Shown piece after piece: positions 12,425-22,932 of a stretch of DNA of 27,752 nt. The stretch covers positions 1 through 27,752 of the forward strand of contig CAJVPJ010000346.1 of assembly GCA_910592205.1 (NCBI GenBank), in the 5' to 3' direction. A program made the translations under genes and the position numbers. The notes beneath the pieces were generated by a model, which made no database searches, was not told the DNA's origin, and was given only the letters and a program-made list of their open reading frames with translations. This DNA is from Paraglomus occultum. Taxonomy: Eukaryota > Glomeromycota > Glomeromycetes > Paraglomerales > Paraglomeraceae. The stretch's first letter is position 1. The number at the start of each line of letters is the position of its first letter.

Positions 12425-13199
12425 TAGTCTGTATTATCTGATTTTCTGTTAATGACTTGCTAAACCAAGATCACTTGAATTTTAGGCTCAACCAGAGAAA
12501 AAAATAAAGAGCTGCTGGCATTTGAAAGTGCTTTCCCAACTCTTAAACCAGATCCAGCATACATGAACAGATTTTTTAATCATTACATCTGTACAATAAT
12601 CCGGTAGTCAAAACGTTAATTACAATTTCATTATGTCGGCTAAGAAAGACCAAGACATTTTAAATTGATTTGAGGCATTTGTATATACATTATGACAGTT
12701 TTAGTCATGAAAGCATTTATTAGTTAAAAAAAAATCAAGCTATAAATAGTATTTCTATTGCATGTGATGTTCGGGATCGTTAGCAATTCTAATTACAATG
12801 AGATATTGAAAGCCACTTTGCGGTTACGAGTTAATATTAAGACGCGTAAGTGTAAACAATATATGTTACAAGACGCTTCTGACTATGTCTACATTAATTA
12901 GTATTAAGATTATATGTAAGCGTGGCCATTCTTCCCAACAGTCGCCTTTTCTTCGCAGTCTCATTACATTTTTTGTCATATAATAACCTTTATATGCGGC
13001 TGAGAAGGAAATATTACAAATCGAAGGGAATGATGACAAATATTGCATGCACGTGACAGTCTAATACAAAATGACTACAAAAGTACAGCGAGCATGCATA
13101 AATCGTCAGGTAATTTAAAATAAACTGCCTACTAACCAAAAAATAATGTTTAAAAAATGTGTACAAATCACTAATCATACAAAAGGTACAAATTATTCA
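12425..13199. other. Region 3' of the ABC transporter; no gene recognised
   Basis: This lies downstream of the transporter stop codon (13200-13202) and should include its 3' UTR. No frame here shows a recognisable domain. Confidence 0.5.
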
Positions 13200-16100
13200 T
13201 TACTGCATTTGATGGAACAAATCGTTTAGACCGATTGGGAGGAACGGCATTGAATCCGCCCGAGACGAAGAGGAATTATTGTCCGAGAGATGGTTAAGAG
13301 CAATTTTTCGTAGCCGTTCTGTAACTTCCGGCCCACTACGGGTCGCTAGTTGATGGAAGAAGCCGTCAGGCTTGTCGAGTAGACGAAGCGGGGTATCGAA
13401 TTCAATTACTCGGCCTTCGTTAAGACAGAGTATTCTGTCTGCTTCCATAATCGTATTCTGTATGAAAAATAAGAGCATAAGTAAATCGATCTCACATATA
13501 TGTATTGTCGTTAACCCATCCTTACCAATCGATGTGCTATTGTCAGGACAGTGTGATCCGCAAAGTTCTTTTTTATAGTCTCTTGTATTAGGACATCTGT
13601 CTGAGCATCAACTGCACTTGTTGCCTCGTCCAATATGAGAATATTTGTCTTCTTTAATAATGCACGTGCAATACAGAATAGCTGTCGTTGGCCAAGAGAA
13701 AAGTTTTTGCCATTTTCTAAGACTGCCGTCCTTAACTTGTCTACCATGGTATTAACTTTATCATATAAATGTACTGCTTTGAGCGCTTCCCATATTTCCT
13801 CGTCCGTACAGGTATTGAATGGATCGAGGTTGGAGCGAACGGTGCCAACAAAGATCACTGGTTCTGTTTTGCGGAGCGTTTAAGTCATTCGGTTCGCCAA
13901 GATGAAAAAAAAAGGCATTTTCTGACTTACCTTGCGGAATTATGGCAATTTTGCTACGAAGATCTTTTAATCCTAATACACTAATATCTACATCGTCTAT
14001 CAATATTTGACCTTCGGCCAGCTCTACTATCCGAAGGAGACTGACAAGCAATGTTGATTTGCCTGTTAAAGTCAAAAGAAATGAACAAGACGCAATAATA
14101 CACCAGCAATAGCAGTATGTTCACATCCGATAGTCTACCTGATCCAGTTTTGCCTACTATTCCAATTTTCTCTTGTGGTCTTATATGGAACGAAATATTT
14201 TTTAGCACTGCCACGCCATATTGATTATACGACAATACAACGTGTTTAAACTCAATCTGACAGCAAAACCAGATAATGTTAGTTACCATATCGTCTTTAA
14301 CTAGTAAATTCGCAGTATACATACCTCTCCCCGTTCACCCCAGTTTGGTGGGGGACGATTATTGTCGATGATGGTAGGACGCTAGTATTAAAGGCGTAAA
14401 TTTAATGCCAGAAAAATCTCTCGTCTAACATTAAGCCAAATAAAATACCTCGGTAGGAATGTTTCGTTTATAGTAGAGTAGTTGTTTAGTGCTATCCATC
14501 GTCACAGCAACGTCACGCCCGCTACGAATCATCCATTGAGTAAATACCAGCAATTGGAATGCATTCGTTATAGCCAGACCGGCAATAGATGGTTGGCCAT
14601 ACTTTTGTTCAGGGTGTATGACAATAAAGATTGCAGTTGCATATATGAAAAGCGACGTGAGAACGTCTATATACAAAGAGAGCCATGACTTGACTAGTAT
14701 GGACGACAGTTAATTCATAATGTCAGTAATTAATTTCAGCACCCCGGGAAAGCAATCTCCTTTTAAGTCGAATACAAATAATACCTTGCATCATTGCAAA
14801 CAGAGCCTTGTTATTAGCATCAATCCTGTTCATGTTTTGTTCATCGAACCTCGCTTGTACATTATATACTCGAATGCTGGCAAGACCGTCAAGTGATGCA
14901 GATAGATGAGCAAATATAGGAGCTTTACTGTTGGCTGAATTCCGATTAAAGTAGAGAATCGGCATATGTGTATGTTATCATAAGATATAATAAATAATGT
15001 TCGAATCTAATTCGCTAGTCGCTTACCTTCAAGTTGTTTGAATCGTTCCTCTACCTCGCTTGAACAGTAGATCAAAACCCAAACAAAGAAAGCCAATACA
15101 ACAGCAAATATCGCCATCCACGGAATGAGCACCGTTACGAATATCGCCACTCCAACAACAAGTGGAAGAAATGACAAAAACTATAGGGGTTGTAAAGGTA
15201 CATTTACAATCAGGCAAACCGATCACCTTATTTAATATATGACCTATAAGAAAACCTACTTGAAACAAATTGTCCGTCAACACGTCGTCAACAAGATATT
15301 GATGTTTGGCAAAGACATTTAATATCTTTGCAAGCGGTGTAATATCAAAATATGACATTGGAGCAAGTAAAATACGCTAAAGTAATAATAGCATGCAATT
15401 AGTGATATGTAACATTCACGCCATCAACAAATCAACCCCCAAATCAAACTTACCCCGAACGTACTATCATGCAAATCCATACTTTTATTGCCTACTAATA
15501 CTGCGAACCAAACACCTCTTATAAAGACGCCCACACCAAAGACGACCTGATAAATAAGTGGTTAGTAAAGGTTAACATACTAACGCAATAAAGACATAGT
15601 CAATCAACGTTTCGCATAAAAACTTACGACTGATGCGGCGTATATCGCAGTTGCCAACATTATATCAGTGCCATCAACAAATTTATAAAGCCACCAATCT
15701 AATCGTAAATAAGAGAGCTGCGTGTTATTCTTGGTCATACATTTTTCAACGGTCTATTGATGACGACAAAGATTGGAAGTTCATGTTGCACGTACCACCA
15801 AAAATTCGCAGGGCATGAACTAAAAAGAATAATGAAATAACAGCTATCGACATTCCCAATCCTGTTGAAAATCTCATATAGTCCAAATAAACTTTAAAGC
15901 CGACGTGTCCATCTTGTCCTCTTCTCGACTTCATTCCACTGTCATACATCGGGCCAATCCCGTCTCGCCCAGTTACGCTATGTATAGTAAGTTGATTTCT
16001 TTCGACTGCCATAGCCGTAGCGTTCAATTCTCTATTAACCATACCTCCCATTATTCTGGCTTTTCCTGCCCCACTAAGAACGATGGTGCTATGGCGTTCT

Positions 16101-19100
16101 ATCGCCGTTGATAATGTGCGCTCGTTTATGTTTAAACCTGGTAAAGTCTGACTTTCTCTATCGACAGGTTTTTGTTCATCTGCTTGGGACGTGGGTATAT
16201 CAACAAGTTGGACACTATTTCGTTCCGGTTGTGGGTTTTCAGCATCTGCAACGACAACGGCTTCGAGCTCTTCACCACTTTCTTCTATATTACTGGGTTC
16301 TAACTGGATGCTGCTCAAGAACTCGTCGACTTGATCAGGATCCTCTATCTCCACATATTCACCGATTAACGAGGCAAGATCCACGTCCTTTATCAGTTCT
16401 TCGTATGTCCCTTCTTTGACATTGGTGCCGTCTTTTATTACCATTATGTAATGGCATTTTGACAGGTACTAGTAAAGAATGCAATTCAATGTAACGCTCT
16501 ATAGTGCTGCACGAACGTAAACAGATGCCGTAGTTGTCTTTCAAAAAATATACACACCTGTAGTTGATTTGTTACGAATACGACGGCTTTGTCCTGCATA
16601 ACGTATTATTTGTTCAATTAACTCGAAAATTGAAAATTATCAAGTGTTCTTCTTTTTGTTGATGTTGTCTTACCTTGAGCGTCTTTTGAATGCACTCGGA
16701 GAATATGTGCTTTCCTACACTCGCCTCCATTACACTAGAAACGAGTAATTTCCTTGTCAAAACTAACATTTAATAGTCTATGTCTCCAACTTAATCAAGT
16801 AATTATATACCTCAATGGATCATCCAACAACACAATATCTGCATCGCAGTATACCGCACGCGCTAGACTAACTCTCAGTCTCTGACCCAAACTCAAATTA
16901 GCTCCTCGGTCGCCAATTTCGGTCATGTCACCTTCTCGCAGTAGCTGCAGATCCTTATTTAATGCACACACATACAGAGTTTCTTCGTACTTTTTTGCAT
17001 CGTACGGTTTCCCAAACAAAATATTGTCCCTCAGGGTGGCATTAAGCAACCATGAATCATGAGGTACATAAGCAATCGATCCATTTATCTTTCTTGCACC
17101 AGCGCTCCTGCGTATTTGTCCCATGATGGCAGCGAGTACAGACGACTTTCCCGCTCCCACGTCTCCGACTATAGCAAGTAATTGTCCTTGTTTTACTCTC
17201 ATATTGAGGAAACGAAGAGTAGGTTTGACATTGTCGCCATAAACAAAGTCGGCATTTTCAATGAGGACACGGAGCGTAGGATCGTCGTTTATTATATGAT
17301 TTTCATCTAACGTGTTTGACTCTAATTCTTGCTCTTGGAAGAACTTGTCCAGACGATCAAATGATTCAAATGCACCGAGTGTTGTTCTGATCGCAATTGG
17401 AAGCATAATGAGTGGATATCTGTGAATGTAAAGTGAGCATTTATGCAAATGTTAGATTCTCTATTGGCCGTCATATCTTTACTGAGCGAATCAACTATAT
17501 GAATATGTAATTATATATCAAATAGTTGCGTTACACAAGTACTGTCATGCATTGAGTCTCACAGAAATGGAATGTGTCAAAAAAAAATAACCCACCTGAG
17601 CGTATTGAATAGCGACAATGACGTGAAAATAACACTTGATTTTATTCCATCATGTTCATGAAACGCTTTTACACACATAGCCCCCAACATCATTAGTACT
17701 GGCGCATCAAAAACAATACAATACGTCCATACTTTCACCACAAGAACGTGAAGTAGTTGAGAAAGTTCTTTCTCACGGACGCTGATTACTTTATCAGAGA
17801 AATAGGATTCCCATGCATAGAATTTTATGAGCTTAATGGCGGTTAAGATCTCGGACATGAGGTGGATTCGAGATGATGTAATGGTAGTGATTGAATTCGT
17901 AATGGTGGAAATGAGACGTCCGAATACCGCTTGAAGTGGGAAGGCCAAAATTATTATCAAAATTGCTACATTGCAGGAATTGAATAAAATTATAATGTGA
18001 GATTTTATCAGTTTGTCACGACGAACAAGGATCATAATACTGTACCTGGTATAGCTGAATATAAACCTAATTCCACCCATGATAGAGCAATAACAACTGC
18101 AAATACAATTGATTACACAGTTAGCGCGTATACTAACACGATATAGGAAGCATTTAGGATATTGACGTTTGCGCCTTGTCACCATGACCTACCAAACATT
18201 TCCACAACCGAACCCCACAAGAAGTGAAAATTGACAAAAGCCTCTGCAATTCTACAAAAGACATCCGAAATAAAAATCAAAAAAATTTTTTCCGTGAACA
18301 CCATTATTAATTAATCGGATGCCGATGCTATTCATCAAGTTGTAATGACAATCTTATGCTGCAGCGCCAGAAGATATGGAGACAATAAGTGAAGCTTTTT
18401 TTTACCTGTTACAGTCATTAGATAACAAGTTGACTAAAGCAAAAGTAAAGTTGTATTAGATATACTCGATCAAAATTCCAAATCGACAATGTATAAATAT
18501 AAGAGGACATGACAACACACCAACATCGCTTATACCACCGGGAACAGAACCAAGACGCAAAGATTTACGATAGATCATGACCATCAAAGCAGCGCGAACC
18601 TATAGAGAAGTAAGATATTGTAAACCCTTGAGCATTGCCTGCCATAATGACCGCTCCATAACGGCAACGTTATTGTTCATAGTCTTGTTCTCACAACCCA
18701 TTCTTCATTTCACATTTTCTCATTCCCAATTTTTTTTACCTGTACACCAACTCTTGTGCATTCTGCAATCAACTGATTGATGCATATGCTGGAAAAAAGT
18801 GCACTGACGAAAAAACCAAGTGCATATACATGTCCGGATAACACGGAAACGCTTTTACTCTCTACGTGAAGCAAAAACTGATCCACGAGATACCATGCTC
18901 CGGTGTAAAGAAATATGATCCAAAACAATTTGTACAATCCCAGGAGTGCGTAATACGCGCCAAAAGTCTTTATCAGGGCTTTAAGTATTGATGGTTTACT
19001 GTATGAGTGGAAAGGAAATATTAAACAAACTCGGTTACACTATATTTAAATTTATCCAAATGCTATCATAATAATCACAGCCGTTGGCATGTTCGCCGCT

Positions 19101-19472
19101 ATACTCAAACAAAAGCTTGACCAGCACTATTGACAAACCAGCATAAAGACTAAAAGTCCGATCATTCTTTCGTTAACATACGAGGCCCCTCTCTCTTTTC
19201 CACTATAAACGAACAATCAAGTAAAAAACAAACCTATTTTCCTCGCGTGCTCGTTTTCTCTCCTCATTCCACTGCGTCTCCAGCTTATTTCCTACATTCA
19301 CAGCCCTTTCCGAATCTTGCAATACAAAGTTTTCGTCGTTTAATTTTTGTTTTGGGATTAGCAAGATACGGAATACCCAAAGAAACAACCAGGAAGACAG
19401 GAAGTTGGGTCTGTTGCTGCCATATATCGTCACGCAGGGCTTGGAAGTCTTTGTGACGTTAGGGAGAGGCAT
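13200..19472 (-). CDS. Full-length ABCC/MRP-type ABC transporter (TMD1-NBD1-TMD2-NBD2, no TMD0)
   Basis: 22 exons, 1398 residues: 19472-19234, 18998-18740, 18599-18521, 18433-18406, 18251-18193, 18096-18046, 17965-17596, 17419-16811, 16734-16674, 16593-16558, 16468-15796, 15698-15628, 15546-15454, 15376-15260, 15180-15027, 14934-14785, 14693-14449, 14381-14325, 14256-14139, 14062-13931, 13863-13526, 13457-13200. All phases close. An in-frame TAA seven codons upstream supports this ATG. TMD1 is about 85-375. NBD1 has Walker [10 protein letters not shown] 447-455 and DIVLLDD 556-562. A Glu/Asp-rich linker follows at 620-795, then TMD2 about 800-1070 with the ABCC-like APMSYFD motif. NBD2 has Walker A GKTGSGKST 1152-1160, PQEPVIF 1199-1205, FSLGQRQL 1255-1262, [12 protein letters not shown] 1275-1286 and AHRL 1310-1313. 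It is probably an ATP-driven exporter of conjugates or drugs at the plasma or vacuolar membrane (family knowledge). Lack of TMD0 fits short MRPs such as YOR1-like or ABCC4/5-like proteins. NBD1 is atypical: His at the Q-loop, LSLGQ signature, SVME D-loop, Asn at the H-loop. Confidence 0.94.
16558..16593 (-). other. 36-nt micro-exon (exon 10) of the ABC transporter
   Basis: Twelve codons between TATGCAG and GTGTGT encode [12 protein letters not shown], the H-loop strand of NBD1. The family normally has VTHQLQ; here Asn594 replaces the switch His. Both flanks are in phase 0. Confidence 0.9.
18406..18433 (-). other. 28-nt micro-exon (exon 4) of the ABC transporter
   Basis: Only 28 nt lie between TTTAG and GTAAAA. 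They supply [10 protein letters not shown], a conserved stretch of ABCC TMD1 between the helix after RKSLRL and IAEAF. The phases (1 in, 2 out) fit exon 3 and exon 5 exactly. It would be easily missed by gene finders. Confidence 0.88.
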
Positions 19473-19590
19473 TGGAAAATGAGCGAAGTGTTATTTCAAG
19501 CTTGTTTATTGTTTAATTTAGCATCAAGCGCGGAGTTTGCAAATGTCGATAACATGCATTCTTGATGCACATTACAGCGTCAACCGTTTT

Positions 19591-19616
19591 TCGACCAATC
19601 AGCCTCGATTTATAAG
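19591..19616. promoter_or_regulatory. Possible CCAAT/TATA promoter elements upstream of the ABC transporter
   Basis: About 125-140 bp upstream of the transporter ATG there is a TATAAA on the minus strand (19614-19609), and a CCAAT on the plus strand (19594-19598, i.e. ATTGG on minus). For the minus-strand gene the TATA is at a plausible distance, but the CCAAT lies downstream of it. On the plus strand the order CCAAT then TTTATAA would be normal. The site could therefore serve either direction, or be chance. Confidence 0.3.
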
Positions 19617-19903
19617 GTGATAGTTACTTATTTAGGGCGTACAACGGATATGACCTACATTTGATCAATGCTCAAATAGAAAACGTAGTATTGTTGGTTA
19701 TTTTATTATTATGATTATTATGGTATAGTACACTAAATAAGAGAAAGTAAAGAATTGATTTTCAGTCCAGACCTCTCGCCTCGATGTCTTACATAATTTG
19801 ACTGCATTCGGGTTTGTAAGACTGACTGAATGTCTATTTCGATTATAATTTATTAGGGATTACATGAAACCGTTGAGCATTTCAACATTTAGAATTCTTT
19901 AAT

Positions 19904-20084
19904 GTATTAACAAAATAAAAACACTTCTTAGCATTGACCTGATTTGATTCTATACTACAATCTATGCCAGTTTTTTCGGAATGGGAGTTTTAACGTATTA
20001 ACAAAATAAAAACACTTCTTAGCACTGACCTGATTTGATTCTATACTGCAATCTATGCCAGTTTTTTGGAATGGGAGTTTTTTC
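19904..20084. repeat. Two-copy tandem duplication, 91-bp unit
   Basis: The unit beginning GTATTAACAAAATAAAAACA occurs at 19904 and again at 19995, and both copies end in GGAATGGGAGTTTT. I count three differences: a T/C substitution, an A/G substitution and a one-base deletion. This indicates a recent duplication. It encodes nothing recognisable. Confidence 0.93.
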
Positions 20085-20483
20085 AGCTCTATTCAAATCA
20101 ATGTCATTGTATTTTCCAATGACAAGCAAGTCATGCTACGCAAATAAAGACAAATAGGCGGTAACGTTATTACATGTGATGGTTGAATGATTCTTCGCTC
20201 CCATTAAAGCTAAATTAATTTGTTCGCCTAGTGCTTCATCTGAGTCGCACGTTTTCGCTTGCCCGATGCATGTAAATGGTGGTAATCGATATGAGTTTAT
20301 TGGTTTGTATTGATAATATAAAAAAACAAACAAACCGAGAACGAATCTTTCAAGATACATTCTGAATTAACGTCAGTATAGTTTACAGAAAAGGCTGTGG
20401 ATCTTCATTGCGAGAATGATAATGGTTTCAGGCAACGTTGTGTTGCAGTCGGAGACTAATTAATCTGCAAGATTCTTGTGCAT

Positions 20484-20504
20484 CGTTTCGTTTCGTTTCG
20501 TTTC
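20484..20504 (+). repeat. GTTTC pentanucleotide tract
   Basis: About four tandem GTTTC units, followed by a TATGCATATATATATGCATA palindromic tract near 20516-20542. Confidence 0.9.
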
Positions 20505-20938
20505 TTTTGCTAGTTTATGCATATATATATGCATATATATATCAGAAACTCATTAAAGAACCGTGCCAAACCGTCCGGTACAATAATAAACAGGTTTCAC
20601 TGTAATATTCGTGAGCGCAGACAGTTATCAAAATCAAATTGTAAAGCAAACATGTTCACATTTCGCAAGTGAATAAAGAAACCCAAAGGACTTAAACTAG
20701 GACTCATTTTGGACAATCAGGGGTGATGATCAAGAGATCGATTAGCTTTATTAATAAAAGTGAATTGGCGTGGAGGAATTTCTCATAGTCAGTAAATGCA
20801 AATTGTAGAAAGAAAGTAGTTTTGTAAGCAAATTTCATTAAATCCGCTTTTATTAGACAAATAATGTATAGTAGTGCATGTTGGTGTCCCCGATGACAAT
20901 GTGGAATTTCCACACTTCCTCCCAATAAATTCAATTTA

Positions 20939-20990
<52 letters not shown>
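20939..20990. repeat. TTA trinucleotide microsatellite, about 17 units
   Basis: This is an uninterrupted ATT/TTA repeat of about 50 bp in non-coding sequence. It is a simple-sequence length polymorphism candidate. Confidence 0.97.
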
Positions 20991-20992
<2 letters not shown>

Positions 20993-21156
20993 TAAAAATA
21001 CAAACAAACTAAACCAAGAATAGAAAGCTATTCTAATATATGGGGCAGAACCAGACAAAGTGAACATTTGATCATGTGAGCTAAAAAAGCTGGAAATGAA
21101 CTAATATTCGTCTCTTGCTAAAGGCCAGCACTTGGTGCACAGTTGACATTTTATTC

Positions 21157-21878
21157 ATGGACTCTGTATGCGAACAACTGTAAGTAAATACAAAAATGTT
21201 CCAATAAAGTAATTTAATTTGTTAACAGTTAACATTCTAATTTGTAGTGGCAGGCCAAAGATAATTGGGCCTGGCGAGTTTTTCGCATTAAAGTCTTTCA
21301 TAGAATCGGGTAACATTGTCCATTTGCTTGATGTTGAGATTATAGACGGGTATTTAGGTATAATTGAAGAATTAGTTGAAACAAATAATACAAATAACTA
21401 CCACAGTAAGTGTCGGATTTTGGTTACAACTGTCGTTTTTTTTTCTTTGAATTAAAATTTGTATCTTCTGCAAGCCTCCTCTGTCACGCCGATTGCATAT
21501 CATTTATATAATCCCGAAAATTCTCGAACCGAAACTGTCATGGACGTTCTATTCGTTTCCTTAGTTTGGCATCAGTTACACCCAAGCCATCAAGCGCTGT
21601 TGAACTTTTATTGCCTGAACCTTAATTTTAATATTAGCACTGCCGTCGCTTACTTATTATTATGTACGCATATCACTATTCGCTGTAACAATGACAACGA
21701 CTGGCAATTACATGGTATGTACGAGGAAACGGGAACTGTTGTGAGTCGGACAATTATTGGATTAAACCTTTTCGGCGAGTTTGAAGACTTTTTTATTTCT
21801 ATTTCTATCGTCGCGAAAACTAAGCTTTTTGACTTAACTATCGGCAGTAGATCGGTAACGACCCGTAGCTGTATTTAA
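21157..21878 (+). CDS. Small spliced gene of unknown function, 194 residues (candidate)
   Basis: I do not recognise this protein. Three exons fit in phase: 21157-21179 (ATG), 21248-21405, 21475-21878, with donors CT|GTAAGTAA and A|GTAAGTG and acceptors TTTGTAG and TTCTGCAAG. Both introns are about 68 bp, the size used by neighbouring genes, which is the main support. The product starts MDSVCEQLGRPKIIGPGEFF. The GRPK tract followed by a possible helix-turn-helix is loosely reminiscent of the GRPR linker of Tc1-type transposases, but the rest gives no match I know. A further GTATGT donor at 21715 would allow an extra 3' exon in place of the last 55 codons. The first copy of a 25-bp direct repeat overlaps the coding end. 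It could be a genuine lineage-specific gene or a decayed transposon gene. Confidence 0.4.
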
Positions 21879-21916
21879 ACGGTAGTTGCAATAGATCGGT
21901 AACGACCCGTAGTTGT
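21848..21916 (+). repeat. 25-bp direct repeat, two copies 44 bp apart
   Basis: TAGATCGGTAACGACCCGTA plus five more bases occurs at 21848-21872 and 21892-21916 with one mismatch (GCTGT/GTTGT). The first copy overlaps the last codons and stop of the candidate gene; the second lies just downstream. Confidence 0.93.
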
Positions 21917-22244
21917 GGTAAAGCAAGAGTAACTCGATTGATAATTTAAATTCTTTGTTGTTATAATTAGATAAGTGACATTCCTTGGCTAGTCAAAGCA
22001 CTAAATCGAAGTTCGCCCTTGTTTAAAACTAATATTAAAGTTCCCCCTTCGATTCTGCGGTAGATAAATTGTTGTTGTTTATTATCGTGGGTACCCTTAT
22101 TTAGATACGAGTATAGGAGAAATACATCGTATAGGAAGTGAAAGCAAAGTACACATATAAATATTTATTGTTACTTTTCAGTTTAGTTCAGCCTTAAGTG
22201 AAGCAATCGTTGTAGTAAGGGCAGCAATAAGAGCTAAATTGTGA
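21917..22244. other. Non-coding spacer, no gene recognised
   Basis: I see no open frame with recognisable content and no clear repeat. It may include the 3' UTR of the candidate gene to its left. Confidence 0.5.
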
Positions 22245-22418
22245 AAACCCCCCTCTCGGCAGAACACACCCACGCAATTAATTGCTCTCCCAACCCTATT
22301 TTGGACGCCGACCGTAACAATATTATCATTTGGTAAACTTAACCAAGCAATACGTGCATTTGATGAGATTTTGGATTATTACCTTCATGATCCTAATGAT
22401 ACTTTATCAAATCTGTAG
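22245..22418 (+). pseudogene. Exon-like open fragment, function unknown
   Basis: A 57-codon frame runs between a TGA and a TAG without a clear ATG. Its second half, GKLNQAIRAFDEILDYYLHD followed by PNDTLSNL, has the composition of real coding sequence (charged amphipathic helix), unlike neighbouring frames. I do not recognise the family. It could be an exon of an unfinished model or a remnant of a mobile-element gene. Confidence 0.25.
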
Positions 22419-22612
22419 GTTCAATCTTTTCGATATATCTGTAAATAGCAGAAGCATATACTGTTGAATCAATTTCCAGCAATCAAGACAAATTGCCATA
22501 TGAGTTTTGTGAATTCTAGGTCTGTAGTAGGATTGACTAGATTAGAATTTCCCAATCCACATATAAACAGTGTACGTGATATACGCTTTTTTTCTTTTCT
22601 TTTCAGAGACTA

Positions 22613-22712
22613 GCTCTTGTAAAGGAACTCTGACCCGAATAGCCCATTGTTGTGGAGTTTTATTGGGTCGAATAACAGATAAAGTATCATATTGTCTTTC
22701 AATCTCAAAGAG
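22613..22712 (-). pseudogene. Fragment resembling a DUF223/RPA-like OB-fold domain
   Basis: On the minus strand, a frame after an in-frame TAA reads LFEIERQYDTLSVIRPNKTP followed by QQWAIRVRVPLQE. The pattern 'x-L-x-P-x-x-x-x-x-W-x-I-x-V-R-V' resembles the N-terminal strand of DUF223/RPA70-like nucleic-acid-binding domains, found in plant and fungal Helitron or Pif1-associated proteins (family knowledge, from memory). After RVRV the resemblance is lost and the frame runs into a stop near 22550, with a Lys-rich stretch between. It is therefore a truncated relic, with no usable start. Confidence 0.4.
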
Positions 22713-22828
22713 TTATCGAAGAATCGTTGATAATCATTAGTGCCAAAATATTTGTAGAGACAGTATATTAATATGACTTCATATATTTATATCATATCCC
22801 GGTCTATTATTAATGGGTTTCTGTAATT

Positions 22829-22869
22829 TACCGTATAGCACTGGTTCTAGTAACCAGTGCTATACGGTA
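22829..22869. repeat. Perfect inverted repeat, 18-bp arms and 5-nt loop, followed by T7
   Basis: The arms TACCGTATAGCACTGGTT (22829-22846) and AACCAGTGCTATACGGTA (22852-22869) are exact reverse complements, separated by CTAGT. An oligo-T run (22871-22877) follows on plus. The hairpin sits 42 bp to the left of the pogo-type terminus. It may be a folded-back transposon end, or a transcribed hairpin with a Pol III-like T-run end. Confidence 0.93.
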
Positions 22870-22911
22870 GTTTTTTTATCAAGAATAATAGGAATATTAA
22901 AACCTGACATA

Positions 22912-22932
22912 CAGTCGAACCCCGTTATACCG
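22912..22932 (+). repeat. Left terminal inverted repeat of the pogo-type element
   Basis: It begins CAGTCGAACCCCGTTATACC directly after TA. It pairs with 25147-25167 in inverted orientation (18 of 21 positions). Confidence 0.8.

Larger units (their letters stand above)
19473..21156. other. Region between the transporter start and the next gene; repeats only
   Basis: It holds the transporter's likely promoter, a 91-bp tandem duplication, a GTTTC tract, an AT palindromic tract and a TTA microsatellite. Minus-strand frames at 20136-20360 and 20704-20934 are open for 74-76 codons but show no recognisable domain, so I do not call genes. Confidence 0.5.

Noticed and set aside
16108-16419. 103-codon plus-strand ORF
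   Set aside because: It is antisense to transporter exon 11, whose frame, splice sites and family match are secure.
20136-20360. 74-codon minus-strand ORF with several Cys
   Set aside because: Not a recognised family and no splice or promoter support; length is within chance for the region.
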